Part shown: piece after piece, positions 31,088 to 40,058 of the stretch | Layout of the letters: each line of letters opens with the position of its first letter | How positions within the stretch are numbered: position 1 is the stretch's first letter | Origin: Zygotorulaspora mrakii | Lineage: Eukaryota; Ascomycota; Saccharomycetes; Saccharomycetales; Saccharomycetaceae | Length of the DNA: 64,000 nucleotides | Assembly (NCBI RefSeq): GCF_013402915.1 | Contig: NC_050719.1 | Coordinates: forward strand, 434,001 to 498,000 | Reading direction: 5' to 3' | The notes under the pieces: generated by a model | Seen by the model: the letters and a program-made list of their open reading frames with translations, nothing else | The model's database searches: none | What the model was told of the DNA's origin: nothing | Made by a program: the position numbers and the translations under genes

Positions 31088-32011
31088 CTATAAACCGCTG
31101 CAAACCAGGCAGTTGGGTTTCCTCTCATACTTGAATTTGTGCATGAAAAAGCCATCGGCGCCATTTATCATAATGAAATTGGTTATGTTGTCATAATCCG
31201 CTACCATATCGAAGTAGATTTTAACTACCTCGTTGCAACAGGCAGCTGCTACAATTGTGTTAGTCGTGCTAACGCTTGGTACAATGCGTTTTATCACACC
31301 TAACATGTAGCTCATATTCAGTTTTCTATGATCGATGTCGAATTTTCTTGCTCTTGTGAAACACCTCTCCAAGACCAGAGCTGCTTCTTCAGGATTATCC
31401 AACTCAGAATCGGGGCATTCGACAGTAGCTACATATTCAATGACATGTTCTAAAACTCTCGGGTTATTGGCAACAGTGCACATGGGAACCGAATGCTGCT
31501 GCAACGGAAGGGTATCAAGAGAACATTCCCAGCATGCAGTAATACCTGGTATAATTGTCTTTATGTGACCTTTTAAGCCCTCAGTGCCTCCGTCGATGAA
31601 TGGTATACATACTTCAAAATGCGTTTCTCTTGTTATCTGCACAAGCACCTTGTTGACATATCTGCGTGGCTCTATAGCATCTAAACCTGATATTACAAAC
31701 TGGTATTGCTTGAAGAACTCTACTGGAAATAGTGTTAAGTCTCGCACATAAGGTGTCACTATGACTTCTGGGTATCCTTTGTTCTCCATTTGCCGTACTT
31801 CATTCCAGTTATTGATATATTTTGCTGCCACTTCAGCTTTTGGTTTCCCAATATCATATTCGGTGAATAGGAACTGCCTGTTCAAATTAGTTAGCTCAAT
31901 TGTATCTAAATCAACAACATGAATGTTTCTTACCTGTAGCATGGCCAAATTCTTGAGGATTTCACAGCCCAAACCACCTGCACCCAATACAAGGACAGTA
32001 CAATCTATCAT
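31088..32011 (-). CDS. UBA3: Catalytic subunit of the NEDD8/Rub1-activating enzyme
   Basis: A 307-residue E1 subunit that with Ula1 activates Rub1 (NEDD8) for cullin modification. The ATP-binding GAGGLGCE is at about residues 10-17, followed by LTNLNRQFLF. The catalytic cysteine lies in PMCTVANNPR. Structural zinc ligands are TACWEC and the terminal CLVC. Yeast Uba3 (299) starts MDCKILVLGAGG, and here MIDCTVLVLGAGG, so the ATG at 32,011 is convincing. A Reb1-type site lies about 45 bp upstream. A 17-codon upstream frame (MTYLLKF) precedes the start; whether it is transcribed is unknown. Confidence 0.95.
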   Translation of the reverse strand: MIDCTVLVLGAGGLGCEILKNLAMLQVRNIHVVDLDTIELTNLNRQFLFTEYDIGKPKAEVAAKYINNWNEVRQMENKGYPEVIVTPYVRDLTLFPVEFFKQYQFVISGLDAIEPRRYVNKVLVQITRETHFEVCIPFIDGGTEGLKGHIKTIIPGITACWECSLDTLPLQQHSVPMCTVANNPRVLEHVIEYVATVECPDSELDNPEEAALVLERCFTRARKFDIDHRKLNMSYMLGVIKRIVPSVSTTNTIVAAACCNEVVKIYFDMVADYDNITNFIMINGADGFFMHKFKYERKPNCLVCSGL

Positions 32012-32053
32012 TGTCCTTTTGCAGTGGTCTAGATCAATTTGTTGGCAAGTGCT

Positions 32054-32060
32054 TTACCCG
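32054..32060 (+). promoter_or_regulatory. Reb1-type site upstream of UBA3
   Basis: TTACCCG is the core bound by the general regulatory factor Reb1, which positions nucleosomes at yeast promoters and can stop read-through transcription. It sits in the short UBA3-PHO88 spacer, just upstream of UBA3 and downstream of PHO88, where both roles are plausible. Confidence 0.5.
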
Positions 32061-32251
32061 CGAATTTTAACAAGTATGTCATTTGCACGGATTTTTAGCT
32101 TTGTCAATGTAAGGAAGAAACTATACGCACGAAAATAAACACCTATATTCCACAAGTGTTCAACATGGATACAATACTTATAAAATATATAATGACTTAT
32201 ATCTTAAAATAATCATGGTAAAGGGTTTGAGTACGTCGAGAAACGCAGTGC

Positions 32252-32818
32252 TTAATCTGCCTTAACACCACCATTACCAGCTCTTTCAGCTTCCTCAATA
32301 GATTGCTTATCAGTCTTTGGACCAGATGTAGCTCCACCAAACAAGGAGGCAGCTGTGAATGGTCTTTTCATGTCGCCAGTGGCTGGCTTACCAAACAGAT
32401 GGATTTTAACTTCGTTAGATTCCAAAGCTGTCTTGATTGGTGAGATACATTGCATGAACAATGGGTTGGTATATTTCATATATAAATGCATGAAACCCAT
32501 CATAGCCAACCCAGTGTAAATAGATTTGATGGCGCTGTCGATTTCCTTCAAATCATAGTCCTTGACGGTAGTGGTTTCCAATTTCTCACCTTCGCCACCA
32601 AATGGGCTTGATGGTTGGACATATTTCAAAGTAGTCAAATCGTTCTTAGTAACAATGATCTTTCTGGTTAATTGATAGATGATGAAGGCAAGGCCAACAG
32701 AAGCACCATATGCAATTCTAATGTACAAAATATTCTGCTCGTTTTCCATGTCGATACGACGAGACAGCTGCATCATGACCAACATGATGATCAAGTTACT
32801 AATCTGAGGGCTCACCAT
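32252..32818 (-). CDS. PHO88: ER membrane protein Pho88 (Snd3)
   Basis: A 188-residue ER membrane protein, exactly the yeast length. Yeast Pho88/Snd3 is part of the SND pathway that targets membrane proteins post-translationally to the ER; it was first found through phosphate-transport phenotypes. Hydrophobic segments are at about 5-25, 33-50 (a short IAYGASVGLAFIIYQL) and 101-120 (IYTGLAMMGFMHLYM). The N-terminus MVSPQISNLIIMLVMMQLSRR is near-identical to yeast in type. The C-terminus is soluble and Gly/Lys/Asp-rich. Confidence 0.95.
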   Translation of the reverse strand: MVSPQISNLIIMLVMMQLSRRIDMENEQNILYIRIAYGASVGLAFIIYQLTRKIIVTKNDLTTLKYVQPSSPFGGEGEKLETTTVKDYDLKEIDSAIKSIYTGLAMMGFMHLYMKYTNPLFMQCISPIKTALESNEVKIHLFGKPATGDMKRPFTAASLFGGATSGPKTDKQSIEEAERAGNGGVKAD

Positions 32819-33259
32819 TTTAGCTTGTTATCTTAGACCGTTGCTCTTGTAGCTCTTCCAGGACACAAAAGAATAGACCCAACTATATAACAAGTGTACA
32901 CTAGTTTCGTGCGATTTATAAAGACGACATTTTTGTAAATTCGTTCATTTTTCCTTCGAGATCACAATCGAAGCGCTTGGTGCAAAAAAAGGCCAACAAA
33001 CCACATGCCAATCATACTCGACGAACGATAATACAAATAGAGAATAAAATATTAGGTCGGATTGATTCAAGCGACTCTTTGAATTTCATGTGACTGAAAA
33101 TGACTATTATTATTACTATGATCGTCTAAAAATGCTAGATATATTACAACTGTTAATCGTTAAAACTAGAACCGTATTCTTTACCTCCTTCAAAAATTGA
33201 AAGAGTCATTCCAAGAGCTTTTAATATTTCATAAGATACTTTAAATTATGCTATTTGGA
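32819..33259. other. Spacer between PHO88 and ROX1
   Basis: About 440 bp holding the PHO88 upstream region and the ROX1 3' end, both genes running leftward. AT-rich; no gene or clear motif seen. Confidence 0.5.
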
Positions 33260-34954
33260 TCATGATCTGTTCTGTCTGCTATTTGGATTGTTCAACTCTT
33301 GAGTACTACTTTCAATAGAATTATTGTCAATAGATTGTACTGTTACTTTGCTTGTTGAACTTGATGGATGACGAGACAGAACAGGAGTTGAAATATTAGG
33401 TATTTCTGGCGATTTGTAAAATGATGGCTGTTGAGAGAATGCTGAAGAATGCTGATAAGTCTGGTAGGGATATTCATGTGCATATTCTGATTGATTTGGT
33501 GGCACATTAGCGATTTTGTTTGAATGCATTGGATACTGATTTTGAGTATGTACTTGATGTTGTACCTGTGCTTGGTGTTGTATTTGCATTTGAACTTGTG
33601 CTTGATGCTGCATCTGTGCTTGACGTTGCATCTGAATTTGCATCTCCATTTGCATTTGCTGTTGTTGTTGCATTTGCTGTTGTTGTTGCATTTGCTGTTG
33701 TTGCTGCATTTGCTGTTGTTGCTGCATTTGTTGTTGTTGTTGCATTTGCAAGCTTGGTGAATAAATCACCGGCGGAGTGGGTGAAGGTGCACCCTGTTGA
33801 GATCCAACAGACACGTGAGATGCTGGAAGGGAGGACGTACCCGCGATATGCATATGTGCGGGCACTGATGCTGATCCAGACCGGTGTGGCACCGGTACTG
33901 GCCTTTGATGCGATTGCGGCTGGGACTGCGGGACAGATGACAACAATGACTTTTCAGCTGGCTTATAGTTCGGCTGTAATAGGAATGGGGCGTAAGGATG
34001 TGTAAGGAGATTCGGTTTTGATGCATTCCCTAATTGGCTGTTTGTGTCCATGTAGGAAAATGGCGTGTGTAGATGAGATTGGGCTATATTTGGTTGTTGT
34101 GCATATGGAATTGCACCCGCTGAATTCTGATGGGGCATTCGAAATGGCACAGAACTGTACATATTTGAATTATCAACGGAGGATGGAAAACGGGGATGCT
34201 GCATTTGCTGTGATTGAGGCTGTGATTGAGATTGAGACTGAGATTGAGACTGGGGCTGTGTGTGGGACTGTTGATGCTGATGTGCTGGCAGCTGCATTTG
34301 CTGCAATTGCTGCGGCTGTCCAACCTGGCTCCATTTATCGTCGTCAGCGGCTGATGAGGAGCCACTATAACTGGCAATGAGCGCACTAGCACCTGGAACA
34401 GCAATTTGATGATAGAAGCCAGCAGTGGACGGATTCAGGGCAGATGCCGCCGGCAAAGGAATGACCGGCGAATTCACAAAGCCACCACTACTGCTAGCAG
34501 ATGACCCAGTACTATGTCTCGAAAGGTTTTCGTATATCCCGTGCTCCATGAAAAGCTTGCTCTGCTTCCTCTTGTGTTTCCGCACAGGCTTGTACCGGTA
34601 GTTGGGGTATTTCTTCTCATGCTCGATCTTCTCCTTTTTCGCCAACCCCTCCCAGTATATCCTCTCTTCGTCACTCAGACTTTTCCATTTGAGCCCCAGT
34701 ATTTTCGAGATCTTCGAATTGTGCGGGATATCTTCACCCTGCGTGGTCCATTCGTCTATCAGCACCTTGTGATGATGCTGTCTAAATAAGATGAAGGCAT
34801 TTCGTGGTCGCGGGATCTTTCCGCCGACGTTTATACTACTCTCTGTCGCAGCATTTGCTACATTCTCTGCTCCAGGTAGCTCTGTGGGTTCCTTGTCGGC
34901 CTGAAAATTGTCAATAACTGGTGTACCTTCGGATGTCGTATTCTTCTTATCCAT
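33260..34954 (-). CDS. ROX1: HMG-box repressor of hypoxic genes Rox1
   Basis: A 564-residue nuclear protein; yeast Rox1 has 368. Rox1 represses hypoxic genes in oxygen by binding ATTGTT sites and recruiting Tup1-Cyc8. The HMG box lies at about residues 47-122: KIPRPRNAFILFRQHHHKVLI, DIPHNSKISKILG and KKYPNYRYKPVRKHKRK, the first written in two parts as KIPRPRNAFILFRQ and HHKVLIDEW. The C-terminal part is Gln/Ser/Pro-rich with a QQQQQM repeat. The region before the HMG box is 46 residues against about 8 in yeast Rox1. The only early ATG gives this start. Divergent from VID24. Confidence 0.92.
   Translation of the reverse strand: MDKKNTTSEGTPVIDNFQADKEPTELPGAENVANAATESSINVGGKIPRPRNAFILFRQHHHKVLIDEWTTQGEDIPHNSKISKILGLKWKSLSDEERIYWEGLAKKEKIEHEKKYPNYRYKPVRKHKRKQSKLFMEHGIYENLSRHSTGSSASSSGGFVNSPVIPLPAASALNPSTAGFYHQIAVPGASALIASYSGSSSAADDDKWSQVGQPQQLQQMQLPAHQHQQSHTQPQSQSQSQSQSQPQSQQMQHPRFPSSVDNSNMYSSVPFRMPHQNSAGAIPYAQQPNIAQSHLHTPFSYMDTNSQLGNASKPNLLTHPYAPFLLQPNYKPAEKSLLSSVPQSQPQSHQRPVPVPHRSGSASVPAHMHIAGTSSLPASHVSVGSQQGAPSPTPPVIYSPSLQMQQQQQMQQQQQMQQQQQMQQQQQMQQQQQMQMEMQIQMQRQAQMQHQAQVQMQIQHQAQVQHQVHTQNQYPMHSNKIANVPPNQSEYAHEYPYQTYQHSSAFSQQPSFYKSPEIPNISTPVLSRHPSSSTSKVTVQSIDNNSIESSTQELNNPNSRQNRS
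33650..33755 (-). repeat. QQQQQM coding repeat in ROX1
   Basis: Five to six 18-bp units encode Gln5-Met, followed by MQ-rich degenerate units. CAA and CAG vary between units. Such Gln tracts expand readily and are common in Cyc8-recruiting repressors. Confidence 0.9.
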
Positions 34955-37407
34955 TCATCCATAAATATATATACGCGGCTTTTTTAAATCATCTATCTTT
35001 CGATATTCTATGGCAAAAGTACAACGATAAGGGTGGGGGGCACAATGGTAAAGTAAAACAAATGAAGGAAAAAAAAAGTCAAAAAAATGAAAAACGAAAT
35101 GAGACCTGCGACGTACCAAATTGTTCAATGTTGCTTTGCAATTGCTACCTTCACGTATATTCGTCTTCTACTGCTCTTACCCTCTTGACAATTTATATGT
35201 GGATACAATAAAGTTTTTCTTTTTCCCTTAATCCATACAGAAATGTCTTGAAGCGGAAACCTTAAATATAACCAGAAAAGTGAGGGAAGAAGAATCAAGG
35301 AAAAATGAAAAAATACTTGTTTGGTTATGACTATATGTATATTTGCGATACTATACCACTGAAGATATCCGACAAAGTAACGTCCCTTGCCTACAAAGCA
35401 GCAATAGGGTTTCTGAAAACTTTTCGTCGCGTGCAGATTCTAAGGAGCAGGATAGAATGCTGAAAGAAGACAAAAGAAATTCCAACACAAAGACAAATCG
35501 AATAACATCAACAAACAACAATAAATAGAAATGATTAAAAATAAATACCACAGCTCGAAATAAGACACATAATCACACCTGTCCAATATATAATAATATC
35601 GAGCCTTATAGCGCTTTCCACAGCAATTAAAATGAATTCGCGAATCCAAACAAGAAAATCCCGAGAAAACAGCAACACACAATAACCGACTAAAACAGAT
35701 AAAATAATGGCCCAATCTGACTAGGAGAGGCAGTTAGACGCGCCGCTACCATCTTCGTCACGTATAAACTTTAAATGACTTTTCCTTCCTTACCTTCAAC
35801 AGAAAACAACTTATGTGATAAGCAAGGCCAGAACATTTCCGTTTGAACGGATCCAGATAACTTTCTGAAACGTACCGAAGACAACCACGCACAGACCTGG
35901 TCACAATCAGAGCTCGATTTGTTGTATTTCTCTCTTCCATTGCTCGTCGAACATACTCGTGCAGAAAGCTTAAACGATTCGTCGCCTGATAGGATTTTCA
36001 CAAAAACATTCTTCTGATGTGCATATGCTGCAAATTCGAAACGTGAAACATTCTTGAAAAAACCAGCAACCCCCACGTTTCTTTTTCATCTTCTCACACT
36101 TACGTAGCCCTGATGCATGCTCTTTTGAGCAGCACATGCATTGCTGTCAACAGGCGCCACTGGGCAGCTCGAATCGAGTCGCGTCGAACCGCGCATGGAG
36201 GGGGAATGTCCCGTGGACAAAAGGGAAAAAAATAGGCTTGCGACATTGTCGTCCAAGCACGAATGCTGCCTCGCAGCGGTGTGGTCCTGTATGGCAGGCG
36301 GTGACCACGCTGTTCATTGCGAATTTGTGTGCCGATAGTCCCCAAACAGATGTTCTATTTCGTATTTGCACCGCGATCAAATCTGTTCGTTCTGCGGGAT
36401 GTGCATATAGAGACATAAAGGGAAATTTGGCCCCCGGGTGATGTTTCGTTCGTCACACTGCGCTTCCAACAGTATTCGAACGGAATTCGAGGAGAATTTT
36501 CCCGATTCGTCAGCAGATTGCCGCACGTCTCGGCGGCTATCCAGTTTTATGGCTTCGAGCAGTTGTAATGGGTTTTGCCTGAGCGCAGGCTCCCGCACAG
36601 GCCAATGCGGTCCCGGAATGCAGCCGAGGGTGAGGTGGGGAGGACGCCGGATGATGTCACTGTTTTCGCTTCGTTTGTTCTTTTTTCTATTATAAAGCAA
36701 ATGCCGTTTAGTGCTTTGGGTACGGAGATCGTGGAGTAGTTGCAGCCGCAACGCTTATTCTAATAAGATCTACTTGGGACGGGTGTGTTTGGCGTTGCAA
36801 GCCATGGCAAGGGAGGGCTTCGGCCGTGCTTCGAAGACGGAAACATGTGCGGCCCTGCCTGCCGCTCTGCCACCGCTTCGTGAGCGGCACGTGCTTGCGC
36901 TGTGTTGGAAGGGCAGGAGCAGGAGCTGGAGTCGCGGGTCCAGCAGCGGGTCCAGCAGCGGATTGGGCACCGATTTGTATGTTGAAGGGCTCGGCGGGAG
37001 GCTGACGTGGCCGAGGTCATTTTGGCAGCGGCCGTCGGTTCCCGACGGCGAAAAGTGCAAAAAACAAACAACTGGCAACCGGTTTGTCACGTCGCACGTC
37101 AGGGTGGGTTTCCAAGCTTCGTCTGGTCATTTCGTCGTTTCTTGTTTTCAGGTCTTCTTTCTGTGCCCTGCCGTGGAACAGGTGATTATTTCTTTTTCTC
37201 GAGAAAAGAAATAAAGAGGTGATTTTTTTGCATGGAGTATAATAACCGAATGAAACTATTGTTTTGATCTTTCAACACATGTCATAAGCGTGAGCTATAA
37301 GATTTCCAACAGAATTGTTCATCGTTTTACGGGCTGGATAGAGACCCGTTTTTGTGTGTTCGGTGTGTCAGTTGCTTGTGGTATCGAGCACGTCCGCTGT
37401 CAGCAGA
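34955..37407. other. ROX1-VID24 divergent intergenic region with GC-rich segments
   Basis: About 2.45 kb without a supportable gene. The ROX1 side (to about 36,060) is AT-rich. The VID24 side has GC-rich segments: hand counts give about 41 of 60 in each of the lines starting 36,841 and 36,901, and 40 of 60 from 36,601. A 12-bp direct duplication lies at 36,936-36,959 and a CACGTG (Cbf1/Pho4-type core) at 36,888-36,893. Open frames up to 167 codons here have no recognisable domain and fit GC bias. Confidence 0.55.
36936..36959 (+). repeat. 12-bp tandem duplication upstream of VID24
   Basis: GGGTCCAGCAGC occurs twice in a row and is followed by GG. It lies about 450 bp before the VID24 start within a GC-rich segment. 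Confidence 0.8.
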
Positions 37408-38439
37408 ATGATCAATGAAGTAACGAAGACAGTTGCAGATGCGCTTGCGAAGAAGCAGGCTGCCCAGCGCGGAGATGGAGTCGACGATCAACAGGATTTC
37501 GGAAATGCAGATCGGTGTGTCCAGCAGCCTTCGAGCAGCGGCGTACCGGTGCTGGCGCTGGCGCATCACCAGCAGATTTTTTCAGAGGAGTCGCTATACA
37601 AGTGCTCCTCTGCGGACTCGCTAGCGTCGTTGCAACAGCAGTTTGTGTCGTCTTCTCCGTCGTTATCGTCGTCCAAACGCTACATCGTCGAGGACAACTC
37701 GGACTATGGGAGCTGTACAAGCCCCGCTCAAAGCAGGGCAAACGGGTCCGTTTCCGGTGTGCCTCGCAGTATATCTGCCACGGTAACCAATTTTTTGAAG
37801 CCAAGAATGGAGTTCACAGGGTATCAGATATCGGGCTACAAGAAGTACCAGGTCGTTGTCACTTTGAAGACGGTTGAGTTACCGAAGGACGGTATAAGTT
37901 CTTTGTCGCCTCACTTGACCGGGTTTTTGACGATCAGGGGGTTGACCAACCAGCACCCTGAGATCAGCACGTATTTCGAGTCTTTCGCGGTCACGCACAA
38001 GGATTTGGGGTTCTTATCCTCGACGTGGTCAAAGGATCGCGCCATGACTTCATACATGGCGGACGATCAAACAGACTTAGAGCATTGGCTAAACTTTCCA
38101 TCTTTTAAGCAGCTATTCTTGGGCCCTGGTTGTGACTCGGAAAACAGGACACCAACCATCAATGATTTACTCAACGGACAGGAATCCTTCGGCGATTATT
38201 TGGAGAATAGATACATCTTCATGAGATGGAAAGAAAAATTCTTAGTTCCTGATGCTTTAATCGATGGTGTCGAGGGTGCATCGTACGATGGATTTTACTA
38301 CATAGTTCATGATCAGGTTACAGGAGCTATACAAGGTTTTTATTATCATGAGGATGCTGAGAAATTTCAGCAATTGGAGTTAGTAGCGTCATTTAAATCA
38401 CTAAATGACTGCAGTAATTGTAGTTTTGAATTTGCATAG
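37408..38439 (+). CDS. VID24: GID E3 ligase substrate receptor Gid4 (Vid24)
   Basis: A 343-residue protein; yeast has 362. In S. cerevisiae it is made on return to glucose. It docks on the GID/CTLH ubiquitin ligase and recognises N-terminal proline of gluconeogenic enzymes such as Fbp1. The first 130 residues are low-complexity. The conserved beta-barrel begins at FLKPRMEFTGYQISGYKKYQV, split here as FLKPRMEFTG and YQISGYKKYQV. It continues with LSPHLTGFLTIRGLTNQHPE, WKEKFLVPDALIDGV and GASYDGFYYIVHDQVTG. The protein ends FEFA as in yeast. The frame extends to a GTG at 37,354; the ATG at 37,408 (MINEVTK) is used. Confidence 0.94.
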   Translation: MINEVTKTVADALAKKQAAQRGDGVDDQQDFGNADRCVQQPSSSGVPVLALAHHQQIFSEESLYKCSSADSLASLQQQFVSSSPSLSSSKRYIVEDNSDYGSCTSPAQSRANGSVSGVPRSISATVTNFLKPRMEFTGYQISGYKKYQVVVTLKTVELPKDGISSLSPHLTGFLTIRGLTNQHPEISTYFESFAVTHKDLGFLSSTWSKDRAMTSYMADDQTDLEHWLNFPSFKQLFLGPGCDSENRTPTINDLLNGQESFGDYLENRYIFMRWKEKFLVPDALIDGVEGASYDGFYYIVHDQVTGAIQGFYYHEDAEKFQQLELVASFKSLNDCSNCSFEFA

Positions 38440-39054
38440 AATAGAAGCGGTGAAATAGCGATTATTCCAAAAAGTGACGAGAAATTTTTGGTAAGTTTTG
38501 GCGTATTAATGATTAGGGACAAAAATAGAAAGCAGGTGATGCATAATAAACATGTTATAGATAACTCAATTTAATTGTTATAGATTTTAAGATTATATTT
38601 TAGGTACAACGTACAGTCTCAGAGAGCAATGGACTGTTTTCAGTCTTGATCACGGTATTGTAGCTTCAGTGTGTCAAGCTCTTAATCCAGTACCTGAAAT
38701 GAGAATCTGAAGAAGAATGTACTGTTGAAGGTCTATGTGGCAGCTGTACGTTTCCCTTTTATCGTTGTCTTCAAAAAGGTGACGGAGATAAATGATTAAG
38801 AAGAATGTGTAAATTCTCCAAATGCATTATAGATTGCATGATCTATACCGTACGATTTATGGATTAAGTATCCAGTCTGTATGAGATTATCGTTTATCGT
38901 GTTTTTCTTGTTACATTAGATGTGAAGCAGGGTAATGCATATATGAAAAAGTCTGAGTTCGCTTAAACGGTAGTGATAAATGGACTACAGATCCCTGCTG
39001 GAGCTCGAGATTGGATAATAAAGTAACGTTCAAAAATCAAGTCTACAACCAACA
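38440..39054. other. VID24 to YPR063C-like gene spacer
   Basis: About 615 bp of AT-rich DNA between two rightward genes. No gene, RNA or clear motif seen. Confidence 0.5.
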
Positions 39055-39517
39055 ATGACTGCCAACAACGTTAAAAGAGTTGACTTATGTGTACAGTATG
39101 TGAGATGCATGTTTTACTTTCAATGGTTGGGTGGGTGATACTAACGTTATATTCAGATATAAACATACTTTACCGCCAAAGAGTCCCTTTGAAACTAACA
39201 TGGGACTTTCAAAAATGGTCAATCAATCTATGCCGATGGTTGGTATGTTTTTGAGAAACAAATTCATTGCTTGGTTTGCTCTGATTCAAAGTTTCCATTA
39301 TTATCTTAACGCTGATCCTGATCAGGAGAATTCTTCCGGCAGCAAAAATGCAATGGACCAGTCACCTATGATGAAGGTTGTTCTAAGTATTATAGGTATA
39401 TGTGTTTGTTACATGAATATCGCATTACCACAACCTGATGCTCCACCTCTCAAGCCAAAGGCTGTTGAAGATGCTAAAGTGGTCGCCAAATCGGTGGAAG
39501 GCGCAAAATCAACGTAG
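39055..39517 (+). CDS. YPR063C-like ER membrane protein, Asterix/WDR83OS-type (two exons)
   Basis: A 133-residue small membrane protein encoded by exons 39,055-39,095 and 39,157-39,517. The spliced N-terminus reads MTANNVKRVDLCVQYKHTLPP. Two hydrophobic segments follow, at about 44-63 and 88-106, and a Pro-rich tail with PQPDAPP. This fits the uncharacterised ER protein Ypr063c, whose gene also has a 5' intron. It also fits the Asterix family; human WDR83OS/Asterix belongs to the PAT complex that chaperones membrane proteins in the ER. The Asterix link is from memory. It converges on FCY1 with about 70 bp between stops. Confidence 0.87.
39096..39156 (+). other. Intron of the YPR063C-like gene
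   Basis: The intron is 61 nt, with donor GTATGT, a perfect TACTAAC at 39,139-39,145 and acceptor CAG 11 nt later. The first exon is only 41 nt. Splicing joins ...DLCVQ to YKHTLPPKSPF in frame (phase 2). All three signals and the family alignment agree. Confidence 0.92.
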
Positions 39518-39590
39518 AAATTAAAAAAAACTATAGGAACATACTTTTATATCACTGTAATTTTATGCGTAAAGCTATAATTTGCTACAT

Positions 39591-40058
39591 TTATTCTCCA
39601 ATATCCTCGAACCAATCTTGAGGTCTCTGTTCAATGAACTCTTTCATAATCTTTTGACATCTTTTGTCGTCCATAACTGCAACATCTCGGCCTCTTGACT
39701 TTAAGTATTCTTCACCTTCACTCTTGAAATTGATGTTTTCGCCAATAACGCAACGTGGAATACCATACATGATTATTGCACCGGTACACATATCGCAAGG
39801 CGATAAAGTTGTGTATAAAGTTGTGTCTTTATAAACCTTACCCGGTAGCCTCCCACAATTTTCCAACGTGGATATTTCACCATGCAAAGTTGCAGAGCTC
39901 TTTTGAAATCTCATGTTATGTCCACGACCTAAAACTTGGCCATCCTTATTGTTGATTAAACAGCCACCAATTGGGACACCACCTTCAGAGAGCCCCCTTG
40001 CGGCTTCTTCATAAGCAATGTCCATTCCTAATTTATCCCATTCCCTTCCACGAGTCAT
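39591..40058 (-). CDS. FCY1: Cytosine deaminase
   Basis: A 155-residue zinc enzyme that converts cytosine to uracil in pyrimidine salvage; it also deaminates 5-fluorocytosine. Yeast Fcy1 has 158 residues. The zinc site is complete: His59 and catalytic Glu61 in LHGEIS, and Cys88 and Cys91 in SPCDMC, equivalent to yeast His62, Glu64, Cys91 and Cys94. The C-terminus ends WFEDIGE as in yeast. Convergent with the YPR063C-like gene. Confidence 0.97.
   Translation of the reverse strand: MTRGREWDKLGMDIAYEEAARGLSEGGVPIGGCLINNKDGQVLGRGHNMRFQKSSATLHGEISTLENCGRLPGKVYKDTTLYTTLSPCDMCTGAIIMYGIPRCVIGENINFKSEGEEYLKSRGRDVAVMDDKRCQKIMKEFIEQRPQDWFEDIGE

Noticed and set aside
32057..32110. 17-codon upstream frame before UBA3 (MTYLLKF...)
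   Set aside because: Short, no sign of conservation can be judged, and there is no evidence that the transcript includes it. Noted in the UBA3 entry only.
36711..37214. 167-codon plus-strand frame upstream of VID24
   Set aside because: It lies in GC-rich DNA overlapped by several equally long frames on the other strand, and has no recognisable domain.
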